Positions 8,753 to 17,006 are shown, counted from the first letter of the stretch. The stretch is DNA of 64,000 nt from Bacteroidales bacterium UBA3743 (GCA_002371265.1 DFGT01000024.1:124001-188000), one strand, 5' to 3'. The notes: generated from the letters alone by a model not told the origin. Translations and numbers: made by a program.

Positions 8753-10096
8753 TTATTCGTCAACTACTTCATAACCTAAACCGTCAACCACTGCCACCAA
8801 CTGCTCTTTCGTCATCTTCCTTCCTTCTTTGAATTTGATATTGACCAAACCTGAATTATGGTCTACTTCACAACTGTCAATTTCATCATTAGCAAGAAAA
8901 GCATCTCTTAAATTGTTTGCGCAATGGCTGCAACACATACCTTTCACTTTCAAAACCGCCTCACTATTTTCACCACAGCAACAGCAGTCATCATCATCGT
9001 CGTCCTCATGACAATGGCAATGTCCCTCATCGTCGTGATCATGACAGTGACAACCTCCATCATGACATCCACAACCACACTCTCCATGGTGATGATGTCC
9101 ATGAAAGAATGATTTAATCAAAAGAATCAAGAAGACGACGCTGCAAATGATGCTAAACCATTCATTATGTCCTTCCTCACAACATGCAACTGCAGCATTC
9201 ATGTGGCTGACATCAAACCAACTGCTTGGCAAAAGATAGTCCATAACCAAGCCAAAGGTTATTGCTCCAAGCACTATAGAAACAATGTAAATAACAGTCT
9301 GTTTCTTGCCAAAAGCTTTGTTTATCACAAGCATTGATGCCGTGTTTATCGCAGGACCTGCCATCAAAAGCAAAAATGCCGCACCAGGAGTCATACCTTT
9401 CATCATAAGTGAAAGCGCAATAGGAATAGATCCCGTGGCGCATGTATACATCGGTATCGCAATGACAAGGACAATCAACATGTTCAAAAATGGATAATCT
9501 TGTAGTGCGGAAAAGAAATCGTTAGGCACGGCCACAGTAATCAACGCGGATACAAGCAAACCAATGACCAACCATTTGCCGACATCTTCAAGCAATTCGC
9601 CAAAAGCATATTGTAATGCCACTTTCAGCTTCTGCATGAATGTAAGATTTTTATTTTCTACGTTTTTAGAAACAACATCCGTCGCCTTTTCATCCTTAAA
9701 CGACAAATCTGTCACGAAACCGCCTACCAATCCTGTCACTAATGCCGCAATCGGACGAATGATTGCGAATGGCAAACCAAGCAATGAGTATGTGGCAAGA
9801 ATGCTGTCTACTCCCGTCTGCGGAGTGGAAATCAAGAATGATGTACAAGCTCCACGTGAAGCCCCGCTTTTACGCAAGGAGACTGTTGTAGGAAGCACTC
9901 CACACGAACAAAGCGGAAGTGGGATTCCAAGCAACGTCGAATATAAAACTGATTTGAATCCAGGCTTTTGAAGATGCTTGGCATATAGTTTCTGTGGGAC
10001 AAATGCATAAAGCAATCCTGCTATGAAGAAACCAAGAAGCAGATATGGGGCCATTTCCAAAACCAACACCCATAATGAATAGAAAAATTCTTTCAT
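8753..10096 (-). CDS. SO_0444-type permease with C-terminal HMA domain
   Basis: 447-residue membrane protein of the DUF318/ArsP-like permease family associated with copper, zinc or arsenic handling. The N-terminal part has about eight hydrophobic segments with the conserved PLPLCSCGVLPT motif. Residues 332-380 form an extreme His/Cys/Asp-rich cytosolic or periplasmic linker. Residues 381-447 form a heavy-metal-associated (HMA) domain with the metal site GMCCSHC (386-392). This architecture suggests metal efflux with its own metal-binding chaperone domain. The gene ends at the shared terminator (8701-8734) and is divergent from the rhomboid gene. A minus-strand promoter element lies at 10127-10134. 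Confidence 0.92.
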   Translation of the reverse strand: MKEFFYSLWVLVLEMAPYLLLGFFIAGLLYAFVPQKLYAKHLQKPGFKSVLYSTLLGIPLPLCSCGVLPTTVSLRKSGASRGACTSFLISTPQTGVDSILATYSLLGLPFAIIRPIAALVTGLVGGFVTDLSFKDEKATDVVSKNVENKNLTFMQKLKVALQYAFGELLEDVGKWLVIGLLVSALITVAVPNDFFSALQDYPFLNMLIVLVIAIPMYTCATGSIPIALSLMMKGMTPGAAFLLLMAGPAINTASMLVINKAFGKKQTVIYIVSIVLGAITFGLVMDYLLPSSWFDVSHMNAAVACCEEGHNEWFSIICSVVFLILLIKSFFHGHHHHGECGCGCHDGGCHCHDHDDEGHCHCHEDDDDDDCCCCGENSEAVLKVKGMCCSHCANNLRDAFLANDEIDSCEVDHNSGLVNIKFKEGRKMTKEQLVAVVDGLGYEVVDE

Positions 10097-10126
10097 AACA
10101 TTTTTCTTTTAATTCTTAAACTGGAA

Positions 10127-10134
10127 CAAAAGTA
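10127..10134 (-). promoter_or_regulatory. Permease promoter -7 element
   Basis: Minus-strand TACTTTTG matches TAnnTTTG, about 31 bp upstream of the permease ATG. It is back to back with the rhomboid promoter at 10157-10186. Confidence 0.55.
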
Positions 10135-10156
10135 GACGAAGGAAAATGCAACTTGA

Positions 10157-10186
10157 TTGCAAAAAACAAATTAATATATAATTTTG
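10157..10186 (+). promoter_or_regulatory. Rhomboid gene promoter
   Basis: TTG(C) at 10157-10160 and TAATTTTG at 10179-10186 have the standard ~19-bp spacing. Transcription would begin near 10193, which rules out an upstream TTG codon at 10153 as the start and supports ATG at 10207. Confidence 0.7.
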
Positions 10187-10206
10187 CCGTAAAATACCAA
10201 CATATT

Positions 10207-10794
10207 ATGATAACATACATCATCATCGCAATCACTTGCCTTGTTTCGTATCAGGCATTCAACAATCAAGAGTTGTTTGAAAAATTGTCGTTCAAGCCAT
10301 ATAAGGTGATTCACGACAAAGAGTATTACAGACTGATAACCAATGGTTTCGTGCATGCAGACTGGACACACCTCTTTTTTAACATGCTGACATTATATTT
10401 CTTCGGCAGGACTCAAGAGCAAATTTTCACCGCTGTAAACGGAGAAATGTCGTTCATATTGTTCTACCTACTTTCGATACCAGCGTCGTCGCTGATCTCA
10501 CTATTCAAATATAAAGATGATCCCAGATACTCCGCCATTGGTGCGTCGGGAGCCGTAAATGCAGTGTTATTCTCATTTATCCTAATAAATCCATTCAGCA
10601 CAATCTACGCTTTCTTTATTCCTATAAAAGCCATTCTTTTCGCAATACTATTCCTTATTTATTCATCGTATATGGCAAAGAAAAATATGGATAATATAGG
10701 TCATGAAGCTCATATTTCCGGAGCCATCTTCGGTATCATATTCACAATTCTGACAATTCCGAATGTGATAAACCATTTTATTTCACAATTTTAG
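10207..10794 (+). CDS. Rhomboid-family intramembrane serine protease
   Basis: 195 residues from the ATG at 10207; a longer frame to a TTG at 10153 overlaps the promoter and is rejected. Six hydrophobic segments are visible. The rhomboid signatures are HADWTHLFFNM (50-60), the catalytic Ser114 in GASGAV and His169 in HEAHISGAIFG, with the Gly-rich packing of the last helix. Rhomboids cleave membrane-spanning substrates within the bilayer. The gene stands alone after its own promoter; natural substrates are unknown. Confidence 0.92.
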   Translation: MITYIIIAITCLVSYQAFNNQELFEKLSFKPYKVIHDKEYYRLITNGFVHADWTHLFFNMLTLYFFGRTQEQIFTAVNGEMSFILFYLLSIPASSLISLFKYKDDPRYSAIGASGAVNAVLFSFILINPFSTIYAFFIPIKAILFAILFLIYSSYMAKKNMDNIGHEAHISGAIFGIIFTILTIPNVINHFISQF

Positions 10795-10825
10795 ATCAAC
10801 CACATTTAACATATATCACAAATAC

Positions 10826-10854
10826 GTAAGGGCAGGCTAGAAACCTGTCCTTAC
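10826..10854. repeat. Palindrome, GGCAGG-type family, possible terminator
   Basis: GTAAGGGCAGG (10826-10836) pairs with CCTGTCCTTAC (10844-10854), 11 bp with one G:U. It lies between the convergent rhomboid gene and the 157-residue gene and resembles the palindromes at 27419-27437, 37425-37445 and 37468-37488. Confidence 0.6.
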
Positions 10855-10955
10855 ATATTTATGTAAAACATCGAAGCATTTTTGTTGTCAAATCCTTTAT
10901 CATAAAAAATTATCATTTCGAATTAAATCTAATTCAAAAGTCAATAATCAAAATA

Positions 10956-11429
10956 TCACACAATTGATTCTACAGAGGGAAGCACATTGTAACCATATTC
11001 CTTCGAAATAGTCTCAATAAAGTTTCGGACGACACTATCTTGTTGATAGGTTTTATCACAAGTCCTAATTTTTTCAGACAACATATCAACGTTAATTTCA
11101 AGGATCAAATCATCAAACAGAGTTGTAAGTCTAAAAGACTCACTTATATAAGACACAACTAACCATGCATCAAGTAAAGTACAAATTTCAAGCTTAGACA
11201 AAGCATCATTTATCTCCTGATTTGTTATATATCCTTCTGTCATTATTGCATCTAAATACATAAGGACAATTCCCGCATGAGTAATGTCATCACCTGGAGA
11301 TTGAGTATAACCTCCCTGTTTTAGGACTCTACCTGCAACAAAATCATCTAATCTGCCATTTTTTATTATTGACACTATTTCTTCGTAGTCATTATATGAC
11401 TTCCATTTTGACAATCTTTCTTTATTCAT
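10956..11429 (-). CDS. Unknown 157-residue protein, tandem copy 1
   Basis: No family is recognised. The protein is acidic, mostly helical by composition, and has no signal peptide or membrane segment, so it is likely cytosolic. It is about 94% identical to the copies at 11612 and 12268. By eye, copy 1 and copy 2 differ by about 10 replacement and 6 silent substitutions, so the frame is under constraint but not strongly conserved. Replacements cluster at SFRLTT versus YFGITT (near residue 100), at YLD/FLD/LLD and at SPGDDITH versus SPADDITD. Small acidic proteins in tandem copies are often immunity proteins, but this is inference only. Confidence 0.8.
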   Translation of the reverse strand: MNKERLSKWKSYNDYEEIVSIIKNGRLDDFVAGRVLKQGGYTQSPGDDITHAGIVLMYLDAIMTEGYITNQEINDALSKLEICTLLDAWLVVSYISESFRLTTLFDDLILEINVDMLSEKIRTCDKTYQQDSVVRNFIETISKEYGYNVLPSVESIV

Positions 11430-11434
11430 AATCT

Positions 11435-11507
11435 TTATTTTTCAAAAACAAAAAGTTCTTCAGTTTCTCTTAAATAAGCATATAATTTATCACCTATAAC
11501 GATGGGT
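11435..11507 (-). pseudogene. 3' fragment of propeller gene (unit 1)
   Basis: This 73-bp stretch matches the last 24 codons and stop of the propeller gene at 12747-13751 and is then lost at the unit junction. It has no start codon and is a by-product of the tandem duplication. Confidence 0.85.
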
Positions 11508-11611
11508 CAAAAAAATATGATACATATCGTAGCATTTTTGTTGTCAAATTCTTTATCATAACAAATTATCATTTCGAATTAAATCTAATTCAAAAGTCAA
11601 TAATCAAAACA

Positions 11612-12085
11612 TCACACAATTGATTCTGCAGAGGGAAGCACATTGTAACCATATTCCTTCGAAATAGTATCAATAAAGTTTCGGACGACACTATCTTGTT
11701 GATAGGTTTTATCACAAGTCCTAATTTTTTCAGACAACATATCAACGTTAATTTCAAGAATCAAATCATGAAACAGAGTTGTAATTCCAAAATACTCACT
11801 TATATAAGACACGACTAACCATGCATCAAGTAAAGTACAAATTTCTAGTTTAGACAAAGCATCATTTATCTCCTGATTTGTTATATATCCTTCTGTCATT
11901 ATTGCATCTAAAAACATAAGGACAATTCCCGCATCAGTAATGTCATCAGCTGGAGATTGAGTATAACCTCCCTGTTTTAGAACTCTGCCTGCAACAAAAT
12001 CATTTAATCTGCCATTTTTTATTATTGACACTATTTCTTCGTAGTCATTATATGACTTCCATTTTGACAATCTTTCTTTATTCAT
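11612..12085 (-). CDS. Unknown 157-residue protein, tandem copy 2
   Basis: Middle copy of the triplicated gene, 656 bp from each neighbour. It differs from the other two at YFGITT where they have SFRLTT, and in a C-terminal LPSAESIV where the others have PSVESIV. Like its relatives it begins MNKERLS and has no visible export signal. No dedicated promoter was found. Transcription probably comes through from the propeller gene, with the duplicated 73-bp propeller tail as its only upstream sequence. Confidence 0.8.
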   Translation of the reverse strand: MNKERLSKWKSYNDYEEIVSIIKNGRLNDFVAGRVLKQGGYTQSPADDITDAGIVLMFLDAIMTEGYITNQEINDALSKLEICTLLDAWLVVSYISEYFGITTLFHDLILEINVDMLSEKIRTCDKTYQQDSVVRNFIDTISKEYGYNVLPSAESIV

Positions 12086-12090
12086 AATCT

Positions 12091-12163
12091 TTATTTTTCA
12101 AAAACAAAAAGTTCTTCAGTTTCTCTTGAATAAGCATATACTTTATCATCTATAACGATGGGT
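12091..12163 (-). pseudogene. 3' fragment of propeller gene (unit 2)
   Basis: Second 73-bp copy of the end of the propeller gene, ending at the same breakpoint as the fragment at 11435-11507. Confidence 0.85.
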
Positions 12164-12267
12164 CAAAAAAATATGATACATATCGTAGCATTTTTGTTGT
12201 CAAATTCTTTATCATAACCAATTATCATTTCGAATTAAATCTAATTCAAAAGTCAATAATCAAAATA

Positions 12268-12741
12268 TCACACAATTGATTCTACAGAGGGAATCACATT
12301 GTAACCATATTCCTTCGAAATAGTATCAATAAAGTTTTGGACGACACTATCTTGTTGATAGTTTTTATCACAAGTCCTAATTTTTTCAGACAACATATCA
12401 ACGTTAATTTCAAGAATCAAATCATGAAACAGAGTTGTAAGTCTAAAAGACTCACTTATATAAGACACAACTAACCATGCATCAAGTAAAGTACAAATTT
12501 CAAGCTTAGACAAAGCATCATTTATCTCCTGATTTGTCAAATATCCTTCTGTCATTATTGCATCTAAAAGCATAAGGACAATTCCCGCATCAGTAATGTC
12601 ATCAGCTGGAGATTGAGTATAACCTCCCTGTTTTAGAACTCTACCTGCAACAAAATCATTTAATCCGCCATTTTTTATTATTGACACTATTTCTTCGTAG
12701 TCATTAAATGACTTCCATTCTGACAATCTTTCTTTATTCAT
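12268..12741 (-). CDS. Unknown 157-residue protein, tandem copy 3
   Basis: Copy next to the intact propeller gene and so probably the ancestral position: its ATG lies 5 nt after the propeller stop codon, suggesting translational coupling. Distinct residues include SEWKSFNDYEE near the start, NGGLNDF, a LLD in place of YLD/FLD, and NVIPSVESIV at the end. No catalytic motif or known domain can be seen. The function is unknown; a partner role to the propeller protein or an immunity role are both possible. Confidence 0.8.
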   Translation of the reverse strand: MNKERLSEWKSFNDYEEIVSIIKNGGLNDFVAGRVLKQGGYTQSPADDITDAGIVLMLLDAIMTEGYLTNQEINDALSKLEICTLLDAWLVVSYISESFRLTTLFHDLILEINVDMLSEKIRTCDKNYQQDSVVQNFIDTISKEYGYNVIPSVESIV

Positions 12742-12746
12742 AATCT

Positions 12747-13751
12747 TTATTTTTCAAAAACAAAAAGTTCTTCAGTTTCTCTTGAATAAGCATATAATTT
12801 ATCACCTATAACGATGGGTTTCTCTAATCCATAACTCCCCGCTTTCTTCAATTGTAAATGACAATCATCAATAAGCGACATCGTTTTTAAGTCAACGACA
12901 CCTATAGAACATCCAGGGCGATCATCAGAATAATACAACTTCATGTCAGAAATTGTAGCTAACCATTGATAAACATCCAAATCTCTAGTATCTTCTTTCA
13001 CTATATAAAGATTCGATGCACCACTAATAGGGTCTATTTTCTCCACACATAGCAATACCTTTTCTCTATCTTTTTCTGATTCTCGCATATATATTCCATA
13101 AACCATACCATCATCAGCAGCCATATAGTTTCTACCACATCTTACATCTTCGTCATAATACCCCCAAAGTTTTTCTCCAGTATGGATATTAAAACCCTCT
13201 ACAGAATGTTTACGCAATCTTCGTAAGCAACATATAATTACCACATTGCCAACAACAAGAATACTATTTATTTCTATTTTCACATCAGGTTCTTCAACTT
13301 TATACTCCCAAAGTTTTTCTCCAGACTTTGAATAGAAATATATAGTCTTATATTCAACTACATCATTTAGAACGAGCACATCTTCACTGCGCAATCTGCA
13401 GTCCAATAACATTTTTGTTGGAATCTGCAAACGGAGTTTTTCTTCTTCATTCTCAAAATATTTTGCATAGAAAAAATCCTCATCTCTATCTCTTTCAATC
13501 CAACTTCCAGAATCAAAAAAATATGAGATACTCCACTCACATTTTTTTTTCACAAACGAGTTCCCGTCGAACACAAAGATGGAAGAATCTAGATATTCAT
13601 AAAGCACATCGTTTTCTGAAAACACACTTTCATTTTCATTGTGTGAATACGATTTTTCTCCTATCGTTAATACTCCATCAACGACAATAACTTCATTGTT
13701 TAGGTATATACAAAAATCAGATACCTTATTTTTTTTAATTAATAGTTTCAT
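12747..13751 (-). CDS. PQQ-like beta-propeller protein, unknown function
   Basis: 334 residues with repeating blade motifs such as SKSGEKLWEYKVEE, NIHTGEKLWGYYDE and VVDLKTMSLIDD, typical of PQQ-like/WD-type beta-propellers. There is no signal peptide, so a cytosolic protein is expected, unlike periplasmic BamB or PQQ dehydrogenases. No cofactor or catalytic site can be assigned. Its last 73 bp have been copied into the downstream tandem units. It probably shares a transcript with the 157-residue genes. Similar cytosolic propellers occur beside immunity-type genes, but I cannot show that link here. Confidence 0.75.
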   Translation of the reverse strand: MKLLIKKNKVSDFCIYLNNEVIVVDGVLTIGEKSYSHNENESVFSENDVLYEYLDSSIFVFDGNSFVKKKCEWSISYFFDSGSWIERDRDEDFFYAKYFENEEEKLRLQIPTKMLLDCRLRSEDVLVLNDVVEYKTIYFYSKSGEKLWEYKVEEPDVKIEINSILVVGNVVIICCLRRLRKHSVEGFNIHTGEKLWGYYDEDVRCGRNYMAADDGMVYGIYMRESEKDREKVLLCVEKIDPISGASNLYIVKEDTRDLDVYQWLATISDMKLYYSDDRPGCSIGVVDLKTMSLIDDCHLQLKKAGSYGLEKPIVIGDKLYAYSRETEELFVFEK

Positions 13752-13795
13752 TCTTAATAGACCTTAAATATTCCCTCAATTCTCGGATTTAAAAA

Positions 13796-13803
13796 CAAAT
13801 TTA
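13796..13803 (-). promoter_or_regulatory. Candidate promoter for propeller gene and array
   Basis: Minus-strand TAAATTTG, 45 bp upstream of the propeller ATG, matches the -7 consensus. No -33 TTTG is evident. Confidence 0.4.
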
Positions 13804-13874
13804 TAAAATCTTCTTTTCTTCCATTAAATTTCATTTTTTAGACATCACATCGCAAAGAACTCTACATTTATTGA

Positions 13875-14669
13875 TCAAGCATCATATGGATCCATGTCAT
13901 AAATAAGCCAGTGAGACTCCAACATTTTCCAAAGTTCAGGATCTGGATTCTCTTTATCAAGAAAATAAATTTCCTTTTCTCCGACAGGTCTTTGTTTATA
14001 CTCTGCAATAGAATTTATATCAAAATTTTGTTTTTCAATTACAAATCCGTCGATAGCATTAAATGGGACTAGACAAGTCATGATTTGAGCCCGCTCTCCT
14101 CTGTTTGCTGGGATATCACGTGTAAACACGCAGCCAAGACTCTTCAAAGTGATGATTTGTTCTTCAGTCAAGCCATCAGGTGATATGTCAAATTTATCTC
14201 TAAAGTAATCACCATCTTCTTTAAAATATAGCGTTTTACAAAAACGAAACTTCATTCCTTGAATTTGAAGAAAAGAATCTATCCGATAAAATGCTTTAAT
14301 ATCTTCCAATTCTATAGTTTTATATAAATCGAGATCATAGCTTTTACCCCAATTCATACTAAGACGATATTCATCATACTTTTTAACCGCCTCTTCCAGA
14401 CAAGAAAAATCTCTAAAAACAATAGGATTATCATTCACTAATACCAAATCAAATCCCATATCATTAATGTACTTTCTTTCCTCCTTCGTAATTTTTCTAT
14501 AATCGAAAATAGAATAACCTATGTATAATCCATCATAAGACGGAGAAAAAGACATAAGCTTTCCTTTGTATTCAAAGAAAACTCCTTCAGAGACTCCAAA
14601 CATAATTCCTTTAGAAAATCCATAAATAATGGATTTAGACAAGCTCATTCCTCTAAAAAATCCCAACAT
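13875..14669 (-). CDS. Hypothetical protein, 264 residues
   Basis: No family is recognised. The N-terminus MLGFFRGMSLSKSIIYGFSKG is mildly hydrophobic with Gly but is not a clear signal peptide. The rest is a soluble mix of helices and strands, rich in aromatic and acidic residues, ending in a DMDPYDA tail. It is separated from the propeller gene by 123 bp, lies on the same strand, and has a TAATTTTG promoter element at 14751-14758. It shares the AT-rich character of the unknown module 10870-14669. Confidence 0.7.
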   Translation of the reverse strand: MLGFFRGMSLSKSIIYGFSKGIMFGVSEGVFFEYKGKLMSFSPSYDGLYIGYSIFDYRKITKEERKYINDMGFDLVLVNDNPIVFRDFSCLEEAVKKYDEYRLSMNWGKSYDLDLYKTIELEDIKAFYRIDSFLQIQGMKFRFCKTLYFKEDGDYFRDKFDISPDGLTEEQIITLKSLGCVFTRDIPANRGERAQIMTCLVPFNAIDGFVIEKQNFDINSIAEYKQRPVGEKEIYFLDKENPDPELWKMLESHWLIYDMDPYDA

Positions 14670-14750
14670 AATGCTTTATTTAATAGATTGTTTTGTGTAC
14701 AATTCTTTTAGGTAGTCATTCTTACCCTATAGGCAACCACCAACTGAAAA

Positions 14751-14758
14751 CAAAATTA
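14751..14758 (-). promoter_or_regulatory. Candidate promoter of the 264-residue gene
   Basis: Minus-strand TAATTTTG matches TAnnTTTG, 82 bp upstream of the start at 14669. Confidence 0.4.
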
Positions 14759-14925
14759 TAGATTTTTTGCGATGCCTAATTATATGCTCAGAAATTTTTC
14801 ATTTTTAGGTATTCTATAGCATATTAAAATTCAATCAAACAACAACACTCATTTATAATTGTTAAATAAATCTAAATCGACGTGCTAATTCATCTTTAAT
14901 CTAATAAAATATTGTACAGAATTTC

Positions 14926-14933
14926 TATATTTG
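14926..14933 (+). promoter_or_regulatory. Promoter of the NfeD-flotillin operon
   Basis: TATATTTG matches the -7 consensus 47 bp before the start codon at 14980. No matching -33 box is seen. Confidence 0.5.
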
Positions 14934-14966
14934 TAGAAAGAAAAAAAATAACACGATTTAATATAT

Positions 14967-14973
14967 AGGAGGG
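14967..14973 (+). promoter_or_regulatory. Strong Shine-Dalgarno site
   Basis: AGGAGGG lies 6 bp before the ATG at 14980. Such purine-rich sites are rare among the genes of this window, as in Bacteroidota generally, so this one may give unusually efficient initiation. Confidence 0.7.
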
Positions 14974-14979
14974 ATAATT

Positions 14980-15561
14980 ATGATAGATACATTTTTAGAT
15001 TGGTTCAACAATCTTGAGCCAGGAATCAAAATTTATTGGGCGATAGCATTGGTCACTTCAACCATTTTTGTAATCCAGACTATTTTATCATTGATCGGAC
15101 TAGGAGATTTTGATATGGATATTGATTTAGACGGTGGAGACTCTTTGGATACAAGCGGATTCTCCGACATGCTGTCAATAAAAAATGCAATCAACTTCTT
15201 GCTAGGATTCAGTTGGGCAGGTGTCTGTTTTTATGATTCCATCCCCAACAGATTCTTATTAGGAATAGTGGCTTTCATATGTGGAGTTGCATTCGTCGCC
15301 ATGTTCATATATATATTTAAAAAACTTATGAAGCTTGAATCTAACGGAGCTTTTGACATCAACACAGCAGAGGGCAAAACATGCAACGTCTACTTGAGAA
15401 TCCCGGCAAACAGGACAGGCACAGGAAAAGTGCAAATCAGTTTCGACGGTTCTGTCCAAGAACTTGATGCCGTGACAGATGGAGATATGATTCCTACAGG
15501 CACAAAAGTAGTAGTGATGGAAGTATTAAACAACAACGTTCTTCACGTTGAAAAACTTTGA
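14980..15561 (+). CDS. NfeD/YqiJ-like membrane protein
   Basis: 193 residues with hydrophobic segments near 16-45 and 65-115, separated by an acidic loop (DFDMDIDLDGGDSLD). The C-terminal domain (about 130-193) is strand-rich with GKTCNVYLRIPANRTGTGKVQISFDG and a final GTKVVVMEVLNNNVLHVEKL, an OB-fold of the NfeD type. NfeD-like proteins are encoded beside flotillins and are thought to work with them in membrane microdomains. Flotillin starts 38 bp downstream, supporting this assignment. Confidence 0.82.
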   Translation: MIDTFLDWFNNLEPGIKIYWAIALVTSTIFVIQTILSLIGLGDFDMDIDLDGGDSLDTSGFSDMLSIKNAINFLLGFSWAGVCFYDSIPNRFLLGIVAFICGVAFVAMFIYIFKKLMKLESNGAFDINTAEGKTCNVYLRIPANRTGTGKVQISFDGSVQELDAVTDGDMIPTGTKVVVMEVLNNNVLHVEKL

Positions 15562-15599
15562 TAAATACGAATTCAAAAAATAATAATTTATAAGTAAGT

Positions 15600-16985
15600 A
15601 TGGAACCATTTATTTTCGTCATCATTGCGGTCATAATCGGACTAGTCGCCGCACTAATCAATCGCTACCGCCGTTGTCCATCAGACAAAGTTTTGGTAGT
15701 CTACGGAACATCAGGAGGAAACAAGAGTGCCAAATGTGTACATGGAGGTGGTACATTTGTATTCCCAATCATCCAAGATTACGCATACCTGTCATTGACA
15801 CCAATCGGTATTGATGCTAATCTGACAAACGCACTATCAAAGCAGAACATTCGTGTAGACGTGCCATGTCGATTCACAGTCGGTATCAGCACAGAGCCTG
15901 AGACTATGCTTGCAGCAGCAGAGCGTTTGCTTGGACTAAGCGCGACACAGATTCAGGAGTTGGCAAGAGATATTCTTTTCGGACAGTTGCGTCTTGTTAT
16001 CGCTACAATGAGTATCGAGGAGTTGAACTCAGACCGTGACAAGTTCCTTGAAGCCATCACAGCCAACGTGGAGGTCGAGTTGAAGAAAATCGGTTTGAAG
16101 CTCATCAACGTAAACGTAACCGATATCAAGGATGAGAGCGGATATATCGAGGCTCTAGGTCAGGAGGCAGCTGCAAAGGCTATCAACGAGGCTAAGGTTC
16201 GTGTGGCAGAGCAGGAGAAGATCGGAGAAATCGGTAAGGCAGACGCAATTCGTGAGACACGTATCCGTACAGCAGAGGCAAATGCAGCAGCTGTTAAGGG
16301 AGAGAACGAGGCAAAAGTCAATATCGCTCAATCAGATGCAGACCGTCGTGAGGCAGAGGCAGAGGCACAGCGTAAAGCTACAGCAGCAGAAAAGGTTGCA
16401 CAGGCAAAGGCATTGGAGGAGGCTTACGCAGCTGAGCAGAAAGCCGAGGAGGCACGTGCAGACCGTGAACGATCGACTCAGACAGCCAACGTCATCGTCG
16501 CACAAGAGATTGAAAAACAGCGTTTGGTGATCGCCGCAGAGGCAGAGGCTGAGCAGAAGAGAGTAAATGCAAAGGGAGAGGCTGACGCAATCTTCGCCAA
16601 GATGGAGGCAGAAGCCAAAGGTTTGTATGAGATCCTTACAAAGCAAGCCGACGGTTACGACCGAATGATCCAGGCAGCTGGTGGAGACGCCACAAAAGCA
16701 TATACACTATTGCTACTTGAGAAACTTCCTGAATTGGTTAAGACACAGGTTGACGCAATCAAGGGCATCCAGATCGATAAGGTCACTGTTTGGGATAACG
16801 GTGGAGGAAACGGCGACGGCAAGACAAGCACAGCCAATTTTCTGTCAGGTCTGATGAAAAGTGTCCCCCCATTGCAGGAGTTGTTCGACCAGGCAGGAAT
16901 GAGTCTGCCAGAGTATTTGGCGAAAAAGAAAGAAGAGCCAAAGGATGTCGAGGCTGAAGAAGTCAAAGAAGATAAGAAAAAATAA
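15600..16985 (+). CDS. floA: Flotillin (SPFH-domain) protein
   Basis: 461 residues. One N-terminal membrane segment (about 3-20) is followed by an SPFH/band 7 domain (about 28-200) and a long helical region (about 200-365) with the flotillin Glu-Ala repeats (EAEAEAQRK, AEAEAEQKR). The C-terminal tail is Gly- then Lys/Glu-rich. Flotillins form large oligomers in membrane microdomains and affect fluidity and membrane protein assembly. The pairing with an NfeD-like gene is the common arrangement. The gene symbol follows usage for bacterial flotillins and is approximate. A strong terminator follows at 17007-17039. Confidence 0.93.
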   Translation: MEPFIFVIIAVIIGLVAALINRYRRCPSDKVLVVYGTSGGNKSAKCVHGGGTFVFPIIQDYAYLSLTPIGIDANLTNALSKQNIRVDVPCRFTVGISTEPETMLAAAERLLGLSATQIQELARDILFGQLRLVIATMSIEELNSDRDKFLEAITANVEVELKKIGLKLINVNVTDIKDESGYIEALGQEAAAKAINEAKVRVAEQEKIGEIGKADAIRETRIRTAEANAAAVKGENEAKVNIAQSDADRREAEAEAQRKATAAEKVAQAKALEEAYAAEQKAEEARADRERSTQTANVIVAQEIEKQRLVIAAEAEAEQKRVNAKGEADAIFAKMEAEAKGLYEILTKQADGYDRMIQAAGGDATKAYTLLLLEKLPELVKTQVDAIKGIQIDKVTVWDNGGGNGDGKTSTANFLSGLMKSVPPLQELFDQAGMSLPEYLAKKKEEPKDVEAEEVKEDKKK

Positions 16986-17006
16986 AAAAATCTTCGAATA
17001 ATCGAG

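Larger units (their letters stand above)
10870..12819. repeat. Tandem array of three 656-bp units
   Basis: Units are 10870-11525, 11526-12181 and 12182-12819. Each contains a 157-codon gene on the minus strand, about 85 bp of downstream spacer, and upstream of the gene the last 73 bp of the propeller gene. In the third unit that 73 bp is still part of the intact propeller gene. The gene starts are exactly 656 bp apart. Units 1 and 2 end in a short unique junction of about 20 bp before the next ATCG(A/T)AGCATTTTT. This is direct evidence of tandem duplication with one breakpoint inside the propeller gene. Confidence 0.95.
14670..14979. other. Intergenic region with divergent promoters
   Basis: No gene was found in this 310-bp AT-rich spacer. 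It carries a minus-strand TAATTTTG (14751-14758) and a plus-strand TATATTTG (14926-14933), plus the Shine-Dalgarno site at 14967-14973. Confidence 0.6.

Noticed and set aside
8829..9117. Opposite-strand frames over the permease His/Cys-rich linker
   Set aside because: They are by-products of the CAT/GAC-rich repeats of the permease coding strand; the composition is that of translated reverse-complement repeats with no independent start signal.
10870..14669. Toxin gene for the candidate immunity array
   Set aside because: No toxin-like, secreted or polymorphic (RHS, WXG or VgrG) protein was found adjacent; the immunity idea therefore stays an inference.
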